A stretch of DNA of 64,000 bases. It comes from Eleginops maclovinus. Taxonomy: Eukaryota > Chordata > Actinopteri > Perciformes > Eleginopidae. Position numbers and translations under genes: made by a program. Location: positions 18,678,927 to 18,742,926 of the forward strand of contig NC_086366.1 in assembly GCF_036324505.1 (NCBI RefSeq), in the 5' to 3' direction. The notes under the pieces were generated by a model. That model was not told where the DNA came from. It searched no databases and saw only the letters and a program-made list of their open reading frames with translations. Positions 49,101-61,912 of this stretch are shown piece after piece (the first letter of the stretch is position 1; every line of letters begins with the position of its first letter).

Positions 49101-52100
49101 TCCTACAAAGTCAATCAGAAACCTGTGAAGGTACATCAACATGGATTTAATCATTTCCATTGTTATAATTGTTCCAGTGGTGACCTCTAACTCTCATTCT
49201 TGCTTAGATTGCTTGGGCTTTGAATAAAGGGATAAAATCAGCGCACAAAAAGTTCTGGGACGTTGAGCGTGGAGTTACCTACATTCCGTGGAGCAAAGTC
49301 AAAGTTGATGAGTTGGAGACTTATCGGGAAGGGGGTATGCTGGACGTAGAGACACTAAATACAGGTAAACACTTACTCGTACCTTTAGCATGGCCAATAT
49401 TTACCTGCTGCCGGCTATTGGACCTTTTTTTTTTCTAACGTCATGTTTGTTCCATTGTGCGCAGATTGGAATTATGGCAAGGACATCAATAGCAAGGCAG
49501 CTGTGAATGGAGACTTGGAGAGTGTCCCAGCAGATGGAACCGTCCCTGCTCACATTCAGGTAATGTTAATACAGTCTTTAAACATTCTTTCTAAACTAAT
49601 TCTGATTATTTTCTTTTTCTGGTATAATGGCCTTGGTATTGGATGCTTAGGTTGTAAGGAAAATAAATTATTGTTGCATAAATGTAGTGGAGCTTATCTG
49701 AACCACCCACTTCTTCTTGCCAAATCCAAGTCACTGCAGAGACGCTAACATTTTCAAAATAAAATAGGGAATGGTAAGATTGACCCATACAGGAAAAGGT
49801 CAAAAATACTATCATCAGGAAGAAATGTTCTGCCAATCAAGGTCTACACATGGCAGCGGTTTTAGGCTAACTTGTACCGTGGACCAGAGGAAATACCTAT
49901 TCCTAAATGGCTGAAAATCATATTCAAATTCTGTGCTGGGACGCAAGATTTGTAGTTCACTAAATTCACAGTGCGGCCATACGTTACCATCTTAATACTG
50001 ATGTCTCTGCTATTTTAACGTTGAAAGTAAAAGGCATTACAAGCAGATGTGCTCACTGTTTTAAACAAAATACAGATACAAAAATGGATGATTTTCAGTT
50101 TCAGACATTTGCCATGAATCTGTAAAATTAACCCACTATTGATGCCGGCACCCACTGGCTTATTTTGCACCTTCCACCTGGTGTTCATTAGGGAGCTTGA
50201 CCCTTGTCATATTGAGGTATCTCAAAGTGGTCAAATAGGCCGTCATTTTTGATGCTATCTGAGTGTTTTGGAGTGCTGAATTAAAGTGAGAAATTGTCAT
50301 GTTTGTGTCCTAAATAAATATCACCATATTTACGTTGTAACAGAGGTTTTCAACAGCTTCCTCATGGGTGGTTTAAGAGTGACAAAATGAACAGACGAGT
50401 CAAATCTGGTGATTCATAAACACCTGAACACAATTCAGATAAGCTCCTCTGCTGATGGGCATTACATCCAGTAATGCTTATTCATCCGCTTCTCTTTTTT
50501 TTTGTTAAGAATTTGCATCTTCACTCAGCAACCGTGTACTGTGCAGTATAACTTATTCAAATAAAGTGGGAATTACAAAAAACTTTACTGTGGTATGTGT
50601 AGACGGAAGCATTCATGTGATCCTTTCTCTGTTGGGTATTTGATATCTATAATACAGAATGCCTGGGTTTGGAAAAGGTGCCGGTAATTGTTTGAACAAT
50701 GTTTAAATTGAGTATCTAATTACAAAGAGATATTTATAATATGTAGTTGAGGTAAAATGTGTTTTGGTTGCAATGAGGTGAACCCTAAACTCAAGAATAC
50801 ACCAACTGATAATGAGCTTGCAATTCAATTAAAGCACACCTGTGACACGTCAAAATCTAAGTTTTAGTATTAGCAGTTTTGTAAAAAAATGTAGAGAGAA
50901 ATAAATATTCATTCATGATGATGATATTCATGACCACAATATGCCAGAAAATCCAGCTGCACTCTCTGCTACCTGCCATACTTAGCAGACGTGCTCAACG
51001 GCACTCCTCTCTGAAGAAAGGTTGCTCACGTGTCTTTCGGTCGAGAGTTTCTGACTGCTGTCGTCTGCTGGCATAAGGGCCCGATTGGGAGGAAGTGTCC
51101 AAGTGGGAGACAAGGTAAGCCGAGAGCATCATTGGCAACTTATGCTAAATGCTGCACCAAACCCTTTTAATGAAAACTGAACAGGAAGAAGGATTTCTGA
51201 ATTATTGGTGATGTTTTGGCAAGGGGAATATTGCCTAACAAAGCAAGGCCTAAGCCATTGTTCAGACCCTGTGTCCATGTATTGCAGCTTTCTGTGCTTT
51301 TCTTTATACTGGACAGGGATCTTGAGTGTGTGCTGTTTGATTTATAGAGAAAAAAGTCCAAAGCGAGCAAACTACTCAAACCATTTGTGTGGCTTTGTCT
51401 TGGATATCAACAAAACTTAGTTTTCCTGCTGAATTGTTGACTTGTTAGCCTAACGACTGATAAAAAACAAAAAGCTTGCTTCAATTCTCACGTTAAGAAA
51501 TACTTAGAGCTAAGCCATCCCAAAATGAACTGTTTTTTCACACATGCATTTAACCTGTTTTATATTCAGGTTCAAACCTGAGAAAGAAATGATGTCGAAA
51601 GTATTGAGGTTGGAGGATTCCAGTACTGCTCAGGCCTAAACCTATTTTTAAGGCCAATCTTCTTAGAGAAGCAATCTGTGTTCCTCACACTAAAGATGAT
51701 ATCTTCTTCTTACCCCAAAACCCCCAAAATAGTTTTAGTTTTATTACTGCCTTTGGATTAAATGTTTTTATTTAGAGCAATACCATTTCCTAGAGTTGCA
51801 AGATTAAAATCTTACATTGGCACTTGAATTTACTTGGATTAACTTTTCGTTTTTGCCGTTACGAAGGCTTGTGCCCAATCGTCAACTTTCTCAATCATGT
51901 TATATAAAGATGTGTTGTGTTTGTGGCTAAATTTGTCCGACAGACTGAAAAATGCATGACTTATTTCTTGTTGTTGTTCTTACTGTTGAGCTTTTATCAT
52001 AGTGCCAGATCAGTGATCAGGTTCCTAATACTGTGGAACTTCCCCAAACCCTTCCTAATGTCCTCCTCATTGAGAAGCATACAGCCTGGGTCTGATGTAA

Positions 52101-55100
52101 TTTATTACACTATGCCATGTAAACCTACCCAGTCCTCTGCTTTGAAACTGTTTAGTTCTAGACCTTAAATTTGCATGCGAAAATAACATGCAACATGACC
52201 GTCTCTTTATAGTAAAGAATATAAAATACACATGGGAGAAAAAGATCAAAACGCACTTGTTGCAGTTTTGATAGCGACTGGCATAATTTGATATGTACTT
52301 TACTATGTCAGCCATATCATCAGTCAGCTAATATTTATAACATCATTTCATCAAACTCTCTGTCTTCTTGAGGTTTGTGATTATTTAATTCATTCGGTTA
52401 ACAGCTGCCATATTTTCTTTCTATTTGAAAACCATTTTTCTCTGGCAAGCAAAATGCAAATTTTGGAGTGTGCAGATTGGGATTTAATAAAATGTTCACA
52501 TTGGCCTTCTAAATCCTCAGCAGTATCCCCTTATTTATTTTTTATCCAACACTCCACAAAGTGGTCATGCAGCCGGTGCAAATGTATTGAGCACTGAACG
52601 TCCTTCATTTTAAATGGAAGGCCCTTTATATTCTCTGGGATTAAAGAAATTACGTTTGAAAAGTTGTCTTTACAACCACTTTTATTACCCGAAATAATAC
52701 TAACCGCTACCGTTTTTGGCAGATTTGGCCTTTTGGATGCAGGTTATGGCAACTGCCACATGAACTGTGTGAACCTAAAGAGACTTTTTTTCCGGGGATA
52801 CACGTTTATGCACATCGTATACAAACCTGCAATTATTCCAGGATTACTTGATCAAGCCATAATTAAGCCTTAAAACGCAATGCATAGCTAAGTAAACCCT
52901 TTAGTTTTCAGTTATCTAGCAATCTATAACATTGTTCAGATCTATTGAGCAGTGTAAGCAGCAGAAACTTATGCTTTGTTAGGCACAGTGACATGTAAGC
53001 TCACTAAGCCTGCATTGTATGACTTGTATGAAAACACAAACACACACACCCACACACCATTGTGTTCTATGTATGTTGTCGGACACACTAACAGTGTGGT
53101 GGCACACATGTACGTGTCGAGACATGCAGCTCTGCTTTTTTCAACTCGTCAACTCGCCAGGAACGTGCTATTTCATCTAATATGCTGCCTGGATGGAGAC
53201 TTCCTAGCTTTTGTACTCTGTCTGGCTCTTCTGTTTGTATGGCACGTTTGGTGTGTGTGGTACAGGTGTCAAATGACACCTTTGTGAGGAGAGTACTGGT
53301 CCGGGATGAAAAATAAATAATGCACCTGAGCATGCAGTTGATGTAATGTGTGAAAATAACGGAACAAACAGCATGTTTCTGTTATCCTTAGCTCCGAATG
53401 TATCGAGATGAATCGTTTACATTGTGAAAATGTAAACGATTCATCTTAGAAATACTCCCACGGACTTTCTATAGTGGTTTGTGGGACTAAACACTGTAAA
53501 AATGTCTTAATATTGTTTGATAACGAAAAGTGCTTGAACAGTTATCCTTACGGTCAGGCGGTCTGATTTCATTTGTATGAACCTTTGTTTCATTGGAAGG
53601 TCACAAGAATAATATCAGACATTTTCTTGTAATACTGGTTAAAGAAAAGTGAGACCCAGGATGTTTTCATCCCTTGGTCCATGCTTGGCAGCATATTGAG
53701 CTGTTTTCAGTGGAACCAAACAGACATTACGGGATTTTTGTGCAACTATTAGCCATTCATCCTACAGGTAACGAGGCATGTTGAAGTAAAGTGGATACAT
53801 CATTGGTGGAAAATGTTTCCCTCGGAAGGAAGTGGATAAGGTAAAAAATGTCGGTCTAAGCCAAGGGTATTACTTTTCATTTAGATTTATTCTAAACAAT
53901 GATTATGAAAAGATAACAATTGTTTGGATAGTTTACATAGTGAGCACATTTCAAAATGTGGACTGTTTAAATAGTCCACTATTGTTATTTTTTCCCTCTT
54001 TGCGAACTCTTTTTGTTATAGTAAAAATAAAATAAATAAATTGCACTTTAATTTATCAGTTTAGCTTTTCACATTGTCGTTATGTGAAAATGTTAGCAAA
54101 TTATTAAAGAATTAATATTTTTGTAATCTATTTGTTAGTATTTGAGGGACCGAGTTGAGATGAAATTAATATATGAAAGATATCAAAATTACATTTTTGT
54201 TTACCAAACAGCTGTATATTTATGTCCCTAAATAAAAAAGGGCTTTTCAATGAACAATAACAATAATTTAGATTTGTATTTGCTTTAACTAAAGATCTTT
54301 GGTACACATTAGGTTGGTTTGGATTTATGTTTCACAAAGGTTTTGCAGTTTTAACATCTCGAGTCTGTGCTAAGAATGTTAGTGAGAGACAGGATCAGTT
54401 AGGAGATTCAGATTCGGATGTCATGTTGTAAATCTGCTAGCTGCTGCATTTTTTAATGTACTTTCGTTATACAAGGAAAAGCTTGTTACTTTGCATTTAG
54501 GCATCACAGATCTGACTCAGTCTCTGGTAATGTAGCTCAGTCCGTACCATGGTTTATCATTTAAACTCTGAGCAGTCTTCTCCTTTCAGTCACTTTCAAG
54601 TGAATTGATATTTCAAGAAAAGAGGGGAACTCTTCAATTACACCCGTCTCACATGAGGCCTCACAAAGGTGAGTGTGAAAGAACTTCTCTTTGGATGTTG
54701 GGATTCCTGCACTTAGATGACACCGTGGAGTGATTGGAAAGTAAGGCTCATTCATAATAAAATGGTCTTTTGAATTTTTTCATCCCATTTCTTTCCTCAT
54801 AAATAATTTAAGATATTAAGTTCTAAAGGCCAGTCTATTGTAGATCTGCCTCATTACCATGTCTTATAAGTAGCCGGTATAAACAAAGAACAAAGGCATT
54901 GTATTGACAGGAGTGAAAAGACTGAGTTGATACCCCTCAGAGATGAAAGTCTTGATCAAAGATCCAATGCCCAGCTGCCTGGCTCGTGGGGGTTTCCAAA
55001 TTGGAAATCACGTGCAGGAAAAATGGAGCAGCAGATATCCTGTATTTTCTGCTGATGGACTGAAACACCAGGGTAAGAGCAGACCCATCTGTTGCTATCC

Positions 55101-58100
55101 CCAGACTACTAATTTCATTAAGGCTGTTTGACTAATGAACTTCTCTTTCTTTATTTTAATTATACGTTGGCAATACAATATTTAAACAGCATGAAATGAT
55201 TGCATTATTTGCTTACTTTCACAAATGACTATGATATTCTGTCATTATGTTCTTTGTGTGGTTAAATGTTGCTGCTGCAGGTAGTGTTATTCGTGTGTTT
55301 GTCTATATATACAGCTCTGGAGGAAAGACCACTCCAAATGTTTCTTAAATCTTTATCTCTACATGTATGGCAGCCATTCCAGTGTTTGTTGAATTTCAAC
55401 ACTAGTAGTTTATAGAATACAATAATAAAAAAATTGAAATTAAAAAAATCCTTTAACTCAGACAAGTCTATACATAATAAAACAAGGGAAAATGATAATG
55501 CTGAAGTGGTCTTAATTTTTTCTGCGGCTGTATATATATATTCAAAAATAGCCATTTATTCATTCAAATAGGAATTGTGCTTTTAAGGCGGCTGTATGCA
55601 ATTTAGGAAAACGTGCTTTTCAACAGTGCTTACTCCCTTCAAATGAGGTTCACTAATGCAAATCGCAAAACTTAAAGGATTTATACGAAATTCAGATCAT
55701 AAAGGTCCCCTATTATACTGTTTTTCAAAAATATATTTTATGTCTCAGATATATACAAAACATGTCTCACAAGACATGTGTTTGGCATGAAATACTACAC
55801 AGATTGTGTGTTGCAGCATACCATAATCCCCTCTGTTTCAAATCTTGTCTGTTGCTTTAATTGTAAAGGAGCTGCCACTCCCCATGCCCCTCTGTGGAAG
55901 TGTTTGGTTTAAAAAGTACAATGGTGCTCTAGGAGGAGATTCAGGTGATAAGGTGGGCGGGTGTTACCTTGGTTGTTTATTGGTTTATTGTTGCACCACC
56001 CAAAAATCACAAAGGGGCTAAAATCTGCTCATTTCTATACAGGTTTTTATATAAATGGATCAGGTCAAAAAGAGATCATCTATTTTCCTGAATCTTTGCA
56101 AATCTCTTAACACAAAGGGGACACATATTTAAGTGTTAATAGACATTAAAAGGTGGATTTTGCAGAATAGCTGACTTTTAATAGACATCTGTTTGTAAAG
56201 CTATGATGGAGATATCTCAAAGAGCACAGAACAAAGTCCCAGCAGCGTGTGTTATCCTAACTTCTTTAGTTTTTGTTTTATTAGCTGTGCAGGCCGCGTG
56301 TGTCCTACAGGCTAGCTAACCAACAGCACTCTGCACTGCGCTAACATGGTGGTTACCGCTGAATACACTGTCGTGACCAGCAGTGGCAGTACTGAACTGT
56401 CGCAGAATATTTAGGTCAACGCGATTAGCCTTGTCAACACTGTTAGCTGCTACCAGCCTGCTAAGCCATCTCCATGTTAAAGGATATAATTACTATACAT
56501 TATAAATATAGCTGTTCTAGTGAATGGTTAAAGTATTTTAATTGGTTTACATGGCTCACCTCGCTTTGAAGAGTCAAATTTCACATGTAATAATATTTTA
56601 GAAGGGTTTCATTTAGAGATCTGGGCTGTTTCAGCAACTAGATTGTTTTTTCTCAAAGCATTTAATTGATCATAAATAGTCAAATGGAGATTAGTGTCTA
56701 CCAAAAATAACAAATTGGGACGTACATACACAATTTTATGCATGATAAATGTGAGGCTCATCTGTACAGTGATGGCTTTTATCCTTTCATTTCACTACAT
56801 GGGATTGTCGTGAGTTGTAAGAGAAATTGGCACTTTGCGTTTAATTTGCAGATAATCTGTTGATGAACACATGACTGATTAAGTGTATTTGCTGTTGCGA
56901 TGATTTGGACTGGAAGGTTTATTTTAACGGCTAACATCATAATGCATTCTATATCAGTATAATGGGTAGGTTTGCTCTGTAGCCTTTGGACCTACAGCCA
57001 GCTTTAGCACCTAGGAGAGGAGGCAGGAACTTAAGGGGATCACATTCCAGCATCTGGTAGGCTATTAATTTAAACTTCATGTGCTCAGTCATCCTATGGC
57101 CAGCGGACATCATGGGTTAATAGAGGAAAATGTCATCTGTGTTAATCAGAATCAGCCAAACCAAATTGGGAAATGTTTTTGTTACCGCAGCAAAATACAA
57201 TACAATATGAAGCATAGCAACACATTAGAAATAAAAATAAGAAATATACAGATAGTAAATAGTGCAATGTAATATTAAATGAAAATATAATATAAATGTA
57301 CAATGTTAAGTGTAAAGTGTGCATGTTATGTCCAGTTAACAGAGAGGCTATGGAGCAGTGAGTTGTATGCCAGCCAGAGGGGAATTACTGTAGAGTTATT
57401 GCAGTGGGCAGGAATGTTCTCCTGTATCTGTCCTTGTGACAGCAGCGCTGGAGCAGTCTGTTGGAGAAGGAGCTCCGCTGTCCTTCCAGCTGCAGGTGGA
57501 GAGGGTGGGTGGGGTTATCCATGATGGACAACAGCTTGTTCAGAGCCCTCCTCTCCACCACAGCTTCAAAAGGGTCCAGTTTGATGCAGATGACAGAGGC
57601 AGCTTTCTTAATTGCTTAATAATGCTGCCCCCACAGCAAACCGCAGCAAAGAAGAGTGCACTAGCAACAACAGACTGGTAGAAGAGCGTACAGATTGTAC
57701 AGCAAATGTAGCATGATTACATTTCTGTTCTGATTTATTATTTTAGATACTGTGACACTGTAACATTTGTATGACTTAAATGCAAACACTGATATGATTT
57801 TGTCATTTATAGGAAATAATATGGCTAGGCTTTCTGTATATTTATATAGCCTTAAACCTGTCTAGGTTCAATAACCCCTCAGTTCCAATCATTATAATTA
57901 TAAATGATAAAGTAATGCTTTATGAATACTATTTATTGATGTGTTCAAGTCATAATTTGCAATATGTACATAACTAACACATTCTCTGAATTTAAAATCA
58001 GTACAAAAATATATGATATAGGTTGAGTTGTATTATGGAGAAAAGTAAGTAATAAGTGTGTACTGTATATTGTAAAATGTATGTATAGAAGTTGATTATC

Positions 58101-60424
58101 AGTTAAACTGATCACAGCCCTTTCCAAAGTTGTAAAGCCATGCAGTAGCTTTTATAGATTATTTGTTTGACATCAGGATCTAAAATAATGAAGAGATTTT
58201 TTTTTGAGTTTGGTGTGGTTACAATTATTTTATTTGTGCATGTTTATTATCCTTTCCTAGTTCAAGAGTAAGTGAACTCTGTACCCTCCCAGGCGCTAAA
58301 ACACTTCCTTGTCCTGGTCTCCACCTTCTACCTTTACCTTAGAGCAAATCTATGGTGCTGTAACTCTTCAACCCATTATTCCTGAAGGCATGCTGAATTG
58401 GACATTTCAGATGTGGGTTGTACTGCAGGAAGCAAGTGAACGGTTCATCAATATTAGGGAGGTGATTAATCTCTGAAAGCCTTTTTAGTTAAGCAATTCA
58501 CCTCAAGTGTCAATCTCTCACAGCTTCCCCAATTAAAACTAATCACTCTACTGTTAACATTACGCTCCATATGGCAAATGTTCTCCCATATATGGCCACT
58601 GTTCTTTGTTAACCTCTATTTTTCAACTGTGCTGTTGTGGTAAAGCACAAGGTGTTGTGTAAATCAATTGTATTTAATGCTGTGACAGGGTCATTTTAAA
58701 CAGAAACACAACCACAACCCCTGTTTGTCTGTGGTGCTTAAATCCTTTTGTTTTTCACAAACACACTCTTACACTGTCAAAGGAGCTTATGGGTATATGT
58801 AGGATGTGGACTTTATAAATGTGTGGGTCAAAGACTGCATCCAAACATGCAATGGGTAAGTAACAACACATTTGTGTATAAACCACTTTTTGTTCCAGCA
58901 ATTTGCCTCAATACTACATTGTTGATCCTGTCATTAATTATTTCATGAGCTTAATTCAATATGTACAATTTAATGTGTGCCTGGGCAAGCATATTTTATG
59001 AAGATGCTTCTGATTCGGACTGGGTAACCAGGTTTTATTTGCAATTATCTACTGATGCCACAAGTGACACATTGCATCACCTATATTATATAATTAAGTT
59101 CTTTTAGCCTCTTAACATGCACATATGTCACAGTGTTGAATAAAGAGGATACAAAGAAGACATCAAATGAATGAAGGCCGTTTTACCTTTACAAAGGTTG
59201 CAGTTACTGTGGGTTGCAGGTTATGAGTGTGTTTGCCTCCATTTCTGATCAGTGGTCTTCTCTACCACACACATGATGTATGCTTTTTTTATTTTGGTGT
59301 TTGATAATGTGTTACAGCATTCTCTCAGAACACATCTACTGAGAATGTTTCTGGAAACTTTATAAGGACTGCACAAAAACAATAATCAAACAATGTTTTC
59401 ATTCTTGAAATGTGAAAAATAAATACACATGATGCAATCAAAGAACCTTATGTGGTGGAATCTGAAGATGTTCACACTGTTTCCCCTTCAGTTCGCTACT
59501 TTATGAAGGCTTTCTCGTTTGTTTTTACTTTAATCTTACCAGGTTGCCATTGTGCTTCTTTGTCTTCCAGGTGCCACAAGTTCTAAAGGCAGCAGCCATA
59601 ACAAGTCCCCCTTCTTTCCCTGGCCCCATCATGCTGTCCCCTACAGCCGGTCCTCCAGTCGGAGCTCCATTCATCCCCACAGAGTTTGACCCTACAAAGT
59701 TGGCACCAGGTGAGACATTTATAAGGAAGAAAAGTGTGGATTTGTCAACCATACTCTAAAGGGGAGACATGAGTGGATTTAAATGTTGATTTAAATATGT
59801 CATGTTGATTTAAAACAACTTCTCTTGATGATGATAATAATATGAAAAGATCTGTGCTGCCGTGCTGTCATTGTTCTTGGCTTGATGTTAGTACTTGAAA
59901 CATTTGCTCTCTAATGTGTTTTTCCTTTTGAAATGCCACAATACGTGGCTTCCCACTGGGGATCAATTAAATATTATTTAATCTTCTTTTCAGCAGGAAA
60001 TGGAAAACCTCGAGAGGAGTCCACCATGGATTCTAAAGGAGACCAAGGCAGACCCTCAGATCTGGGCACAGACAACAAGCTGGGGTCCCCTACTGCACCA
60101 GTGATGAACCTTCCAGGCCCAGGAGTCATGCAGGGGCCTAGACCGGGTATGCCCCCTATGCAGCCTCCCCCAGGGATGCCGAATCATCATCTACCTCCAT
60201 TTCTCTCACCTCCAAACATGCCACCCATGCCACATATGATGCCTGGAGGACCCATGTTTCCACCGGATAGGTTCAGAATGCATATGCCGTTTCCCCCTCG
60301 TGGCCCTCCTTTCCATCGACCTCCTCCTATGGGACTAGAGGGCATGAATGACAGTGAGGGGAGGCATTTCCGAAATGGAAGGGCAGGGTTTGGTTGCCCA
60401 CCCTTCATCAGAGGGAGGTGGTAG
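43198..60424 (+). CDS. scaf4: SCAF4, SR-related CTD-associated factor 4
   Basis: Eighteen coding exons join in phase into 762 codons plus stop: 43198-43227, 44469-44552, 45081-45125, 45225-45386, 45475-45592, 45741-45874, 45972-46121, 46214-46287, 46624-46720, 46895-46978, 47141-47226, 47570-47757, 48808-48908, 49017-49130, 49208-49364, 49465-49559, 59571-59709, 59994-60424. Residues 1-140 are the CTD-interacting domain (MDAVNAF start, PGLYVVDSIVRQSRHQFG, VLNLWQKNGVF). An Arg/Ser-rich stretch lies at about 330-410. An RRM spans about 418-490 (TTLWVGQLDK, RGCAYIVMVHRQDA), followed by WALNKGIKSAHKKFWDVERG. The end is Pro/Met/Gly-rich. SCAF4 binds the phosphorylated RNA polymerase II tail and, with SCAF8, prevents early polyadenylation. 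The MDAVNAF start and map position favour SCAF4 over SCAF8. Human SCAF4 is about 1,147 aa, so this tail is much shorter. Confidence 0.92.
53406..53446. repeat. Perfect 18-bp inverted repeat (hairpin)
   Basis: The left arm AGATGAATCGTTTACATT (53406-53423) and the right arm at 53429-53446 are exact reverse complements, separated by the 5-nt loop gtgaa. Such a perfect hairpin is unlikely by chance at one given place, although some are expected across 64 kb of repeat-containing DNA. Confidence 0.9.
55304..55540. mobile_element. MITE with TATATACAGC inverted ends
   Basis: The left end tatatacagctctggag and right end ctgcggctgtatatata form an imperfect terminal inverted repeat. The inner words agaccact and agtggtct extend the symmetry. 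The element is about 235 bp and has no coding capacity of its own. It resembles, from memory, a short TIR element widespread in ray-finned fish. Confidence 0.65.
55700..56184. mobile_element. Non-autonomous DNA element, AAAGGTCCCCTATTAT family
   Basis: It begins aaaggtcccctattatac and ends 'aggtggattttgcagaatagctgactttta', the second being a degenerate inverted copy of the first. The internal text (gtggaagtgtttggtt, 'gtgggcgggtgttacc') is typical of a very common fish repeat of about 500 bp. The flanking duplication was not resolved. Family placement is from memory. Confidence 0.6.
57131..57720 (-). mobile_element. 5'-truncated LINE fragment in SCAF4 intron
   Basis: On the minus strand, 57585-57385 encodes a non-LTR ORF2 tail including EAVVERRALNKLLSIMDNP and then RLLQRCCHKDRYRRTFLPTA, with stops and frameshifts upstream. 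These motifs belong to a fish LINE family different from the one at 14.8 kb. The AT-rich 57140-57310 part would be its 3' UTR. It is non-functional. Confidence 0.7.
59991..59996 (+). promoter_or_regulatory. NAGNAG tandem splice acceptor of SCAF4 exon 18
   Basis: The 3' splice site reads cagcag, so splicing after either AG keeps the frame. Using the first gives Pro-Ala-Gly-Asn; using the second drops the alanine. Such tandem acceptors commonly yield single-residue isoforms. Confidence 0.7.
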
Positions 60425-61420
<996 letters not shown>

Positions 61421-61619
61421 CATCCTATTTTTGTTTTTAGAAGTTTTTCTCAATTCTTGCCCATGTATTTGAAAATGAAAACGCATCGCAATATCTGCAC
61501 AGGCAGACTGCACCACATGTTAAAATGATGCTTTAGGGTTGAAAGGGAGATTATTTGACTGCGTTTGTTCACGTTATTCTAAAACTAACACACTTTAGCT
61601 ACTAGTGTGCATTTCACAC

Positions 61620-61903
61620 AGTCAATGAATGCCGATTCGAGGTGAACCGCAGCTGATTGGCTGTTAGAAAAAATAAGTGGCATTCTCACGATCCACTTGC
61701 ACGCCGTCTCCAAGGACCGCGGGCCCCGCCCCTCTCAGCGGTGTGGAAACAACACGCATGGTCCGTAGACAGGCAGGCAGGCAGACCTTGGAGAGGCGGC
61801 AGGATATAGAGACATGGGGATGGACAATACAGGCGTGTGAAACATGAACATTTCAATGTCAGGACGAAAGCAGCCGGATGCCGACGGTGGCGGTAACAGC
61901 AGG
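61620..61903 (+). promoter_or_regulatory. Putative promoter and first exon of an unidentified gene
   Basis: CpG and GC content rise sharply here. There is an inverted CCAAT box (gattggctg near 61658), a GC box (ccccgcccc near 61727), and then an exon-like stretch ending AACAGCAG followed by the strong donor GTATGTAAAG at 61903-61912. The ATG at 61844 opens a frame of 20 codons to this donor (MNISMSGRKQPDADGGGNSR); a shorter upstream frame starts at 61814. I do not recognise the protein and found no second exon within the window, so the rest would lie beyond 64,000. Confidence 0.4.
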
Positions 61904-61912
61904 TATGTAAAG

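Larger units (their letters stand above)
49560..59570 (+). other. 10-kb SCAF4 intron 16
   Basis: This is by far the longest intron of the gene. It contains a perfect hairpin (53406-53446), several MITE-like repeats (55304-55540, 55700-56184) and a LINE remnant (57131-57720). Open frames inside are short and unrecognised. One exon-like segment (54941-55073, ending at a GTAAGAG donor) has a stop in the frame inherited from exon 16, so it could only be a non-coding or terminating cassette. Confidence 0.6.

Noticed and set aside
53406..53446. Hairpin as a microRNA precursor
   Set aside because: Arms of 18 bp with a 5-nt loop are too short and too perfect for a normal pre-miRNA, and no seed was recognised.
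57303..57681. Plus-strand open frames around 57.3-57.7 kb as SCAF4 cassette exons
   Set aside because: The same bases on the minus strand encode a degenerate LINE ORF2 tail, which explains the coding-like composition.
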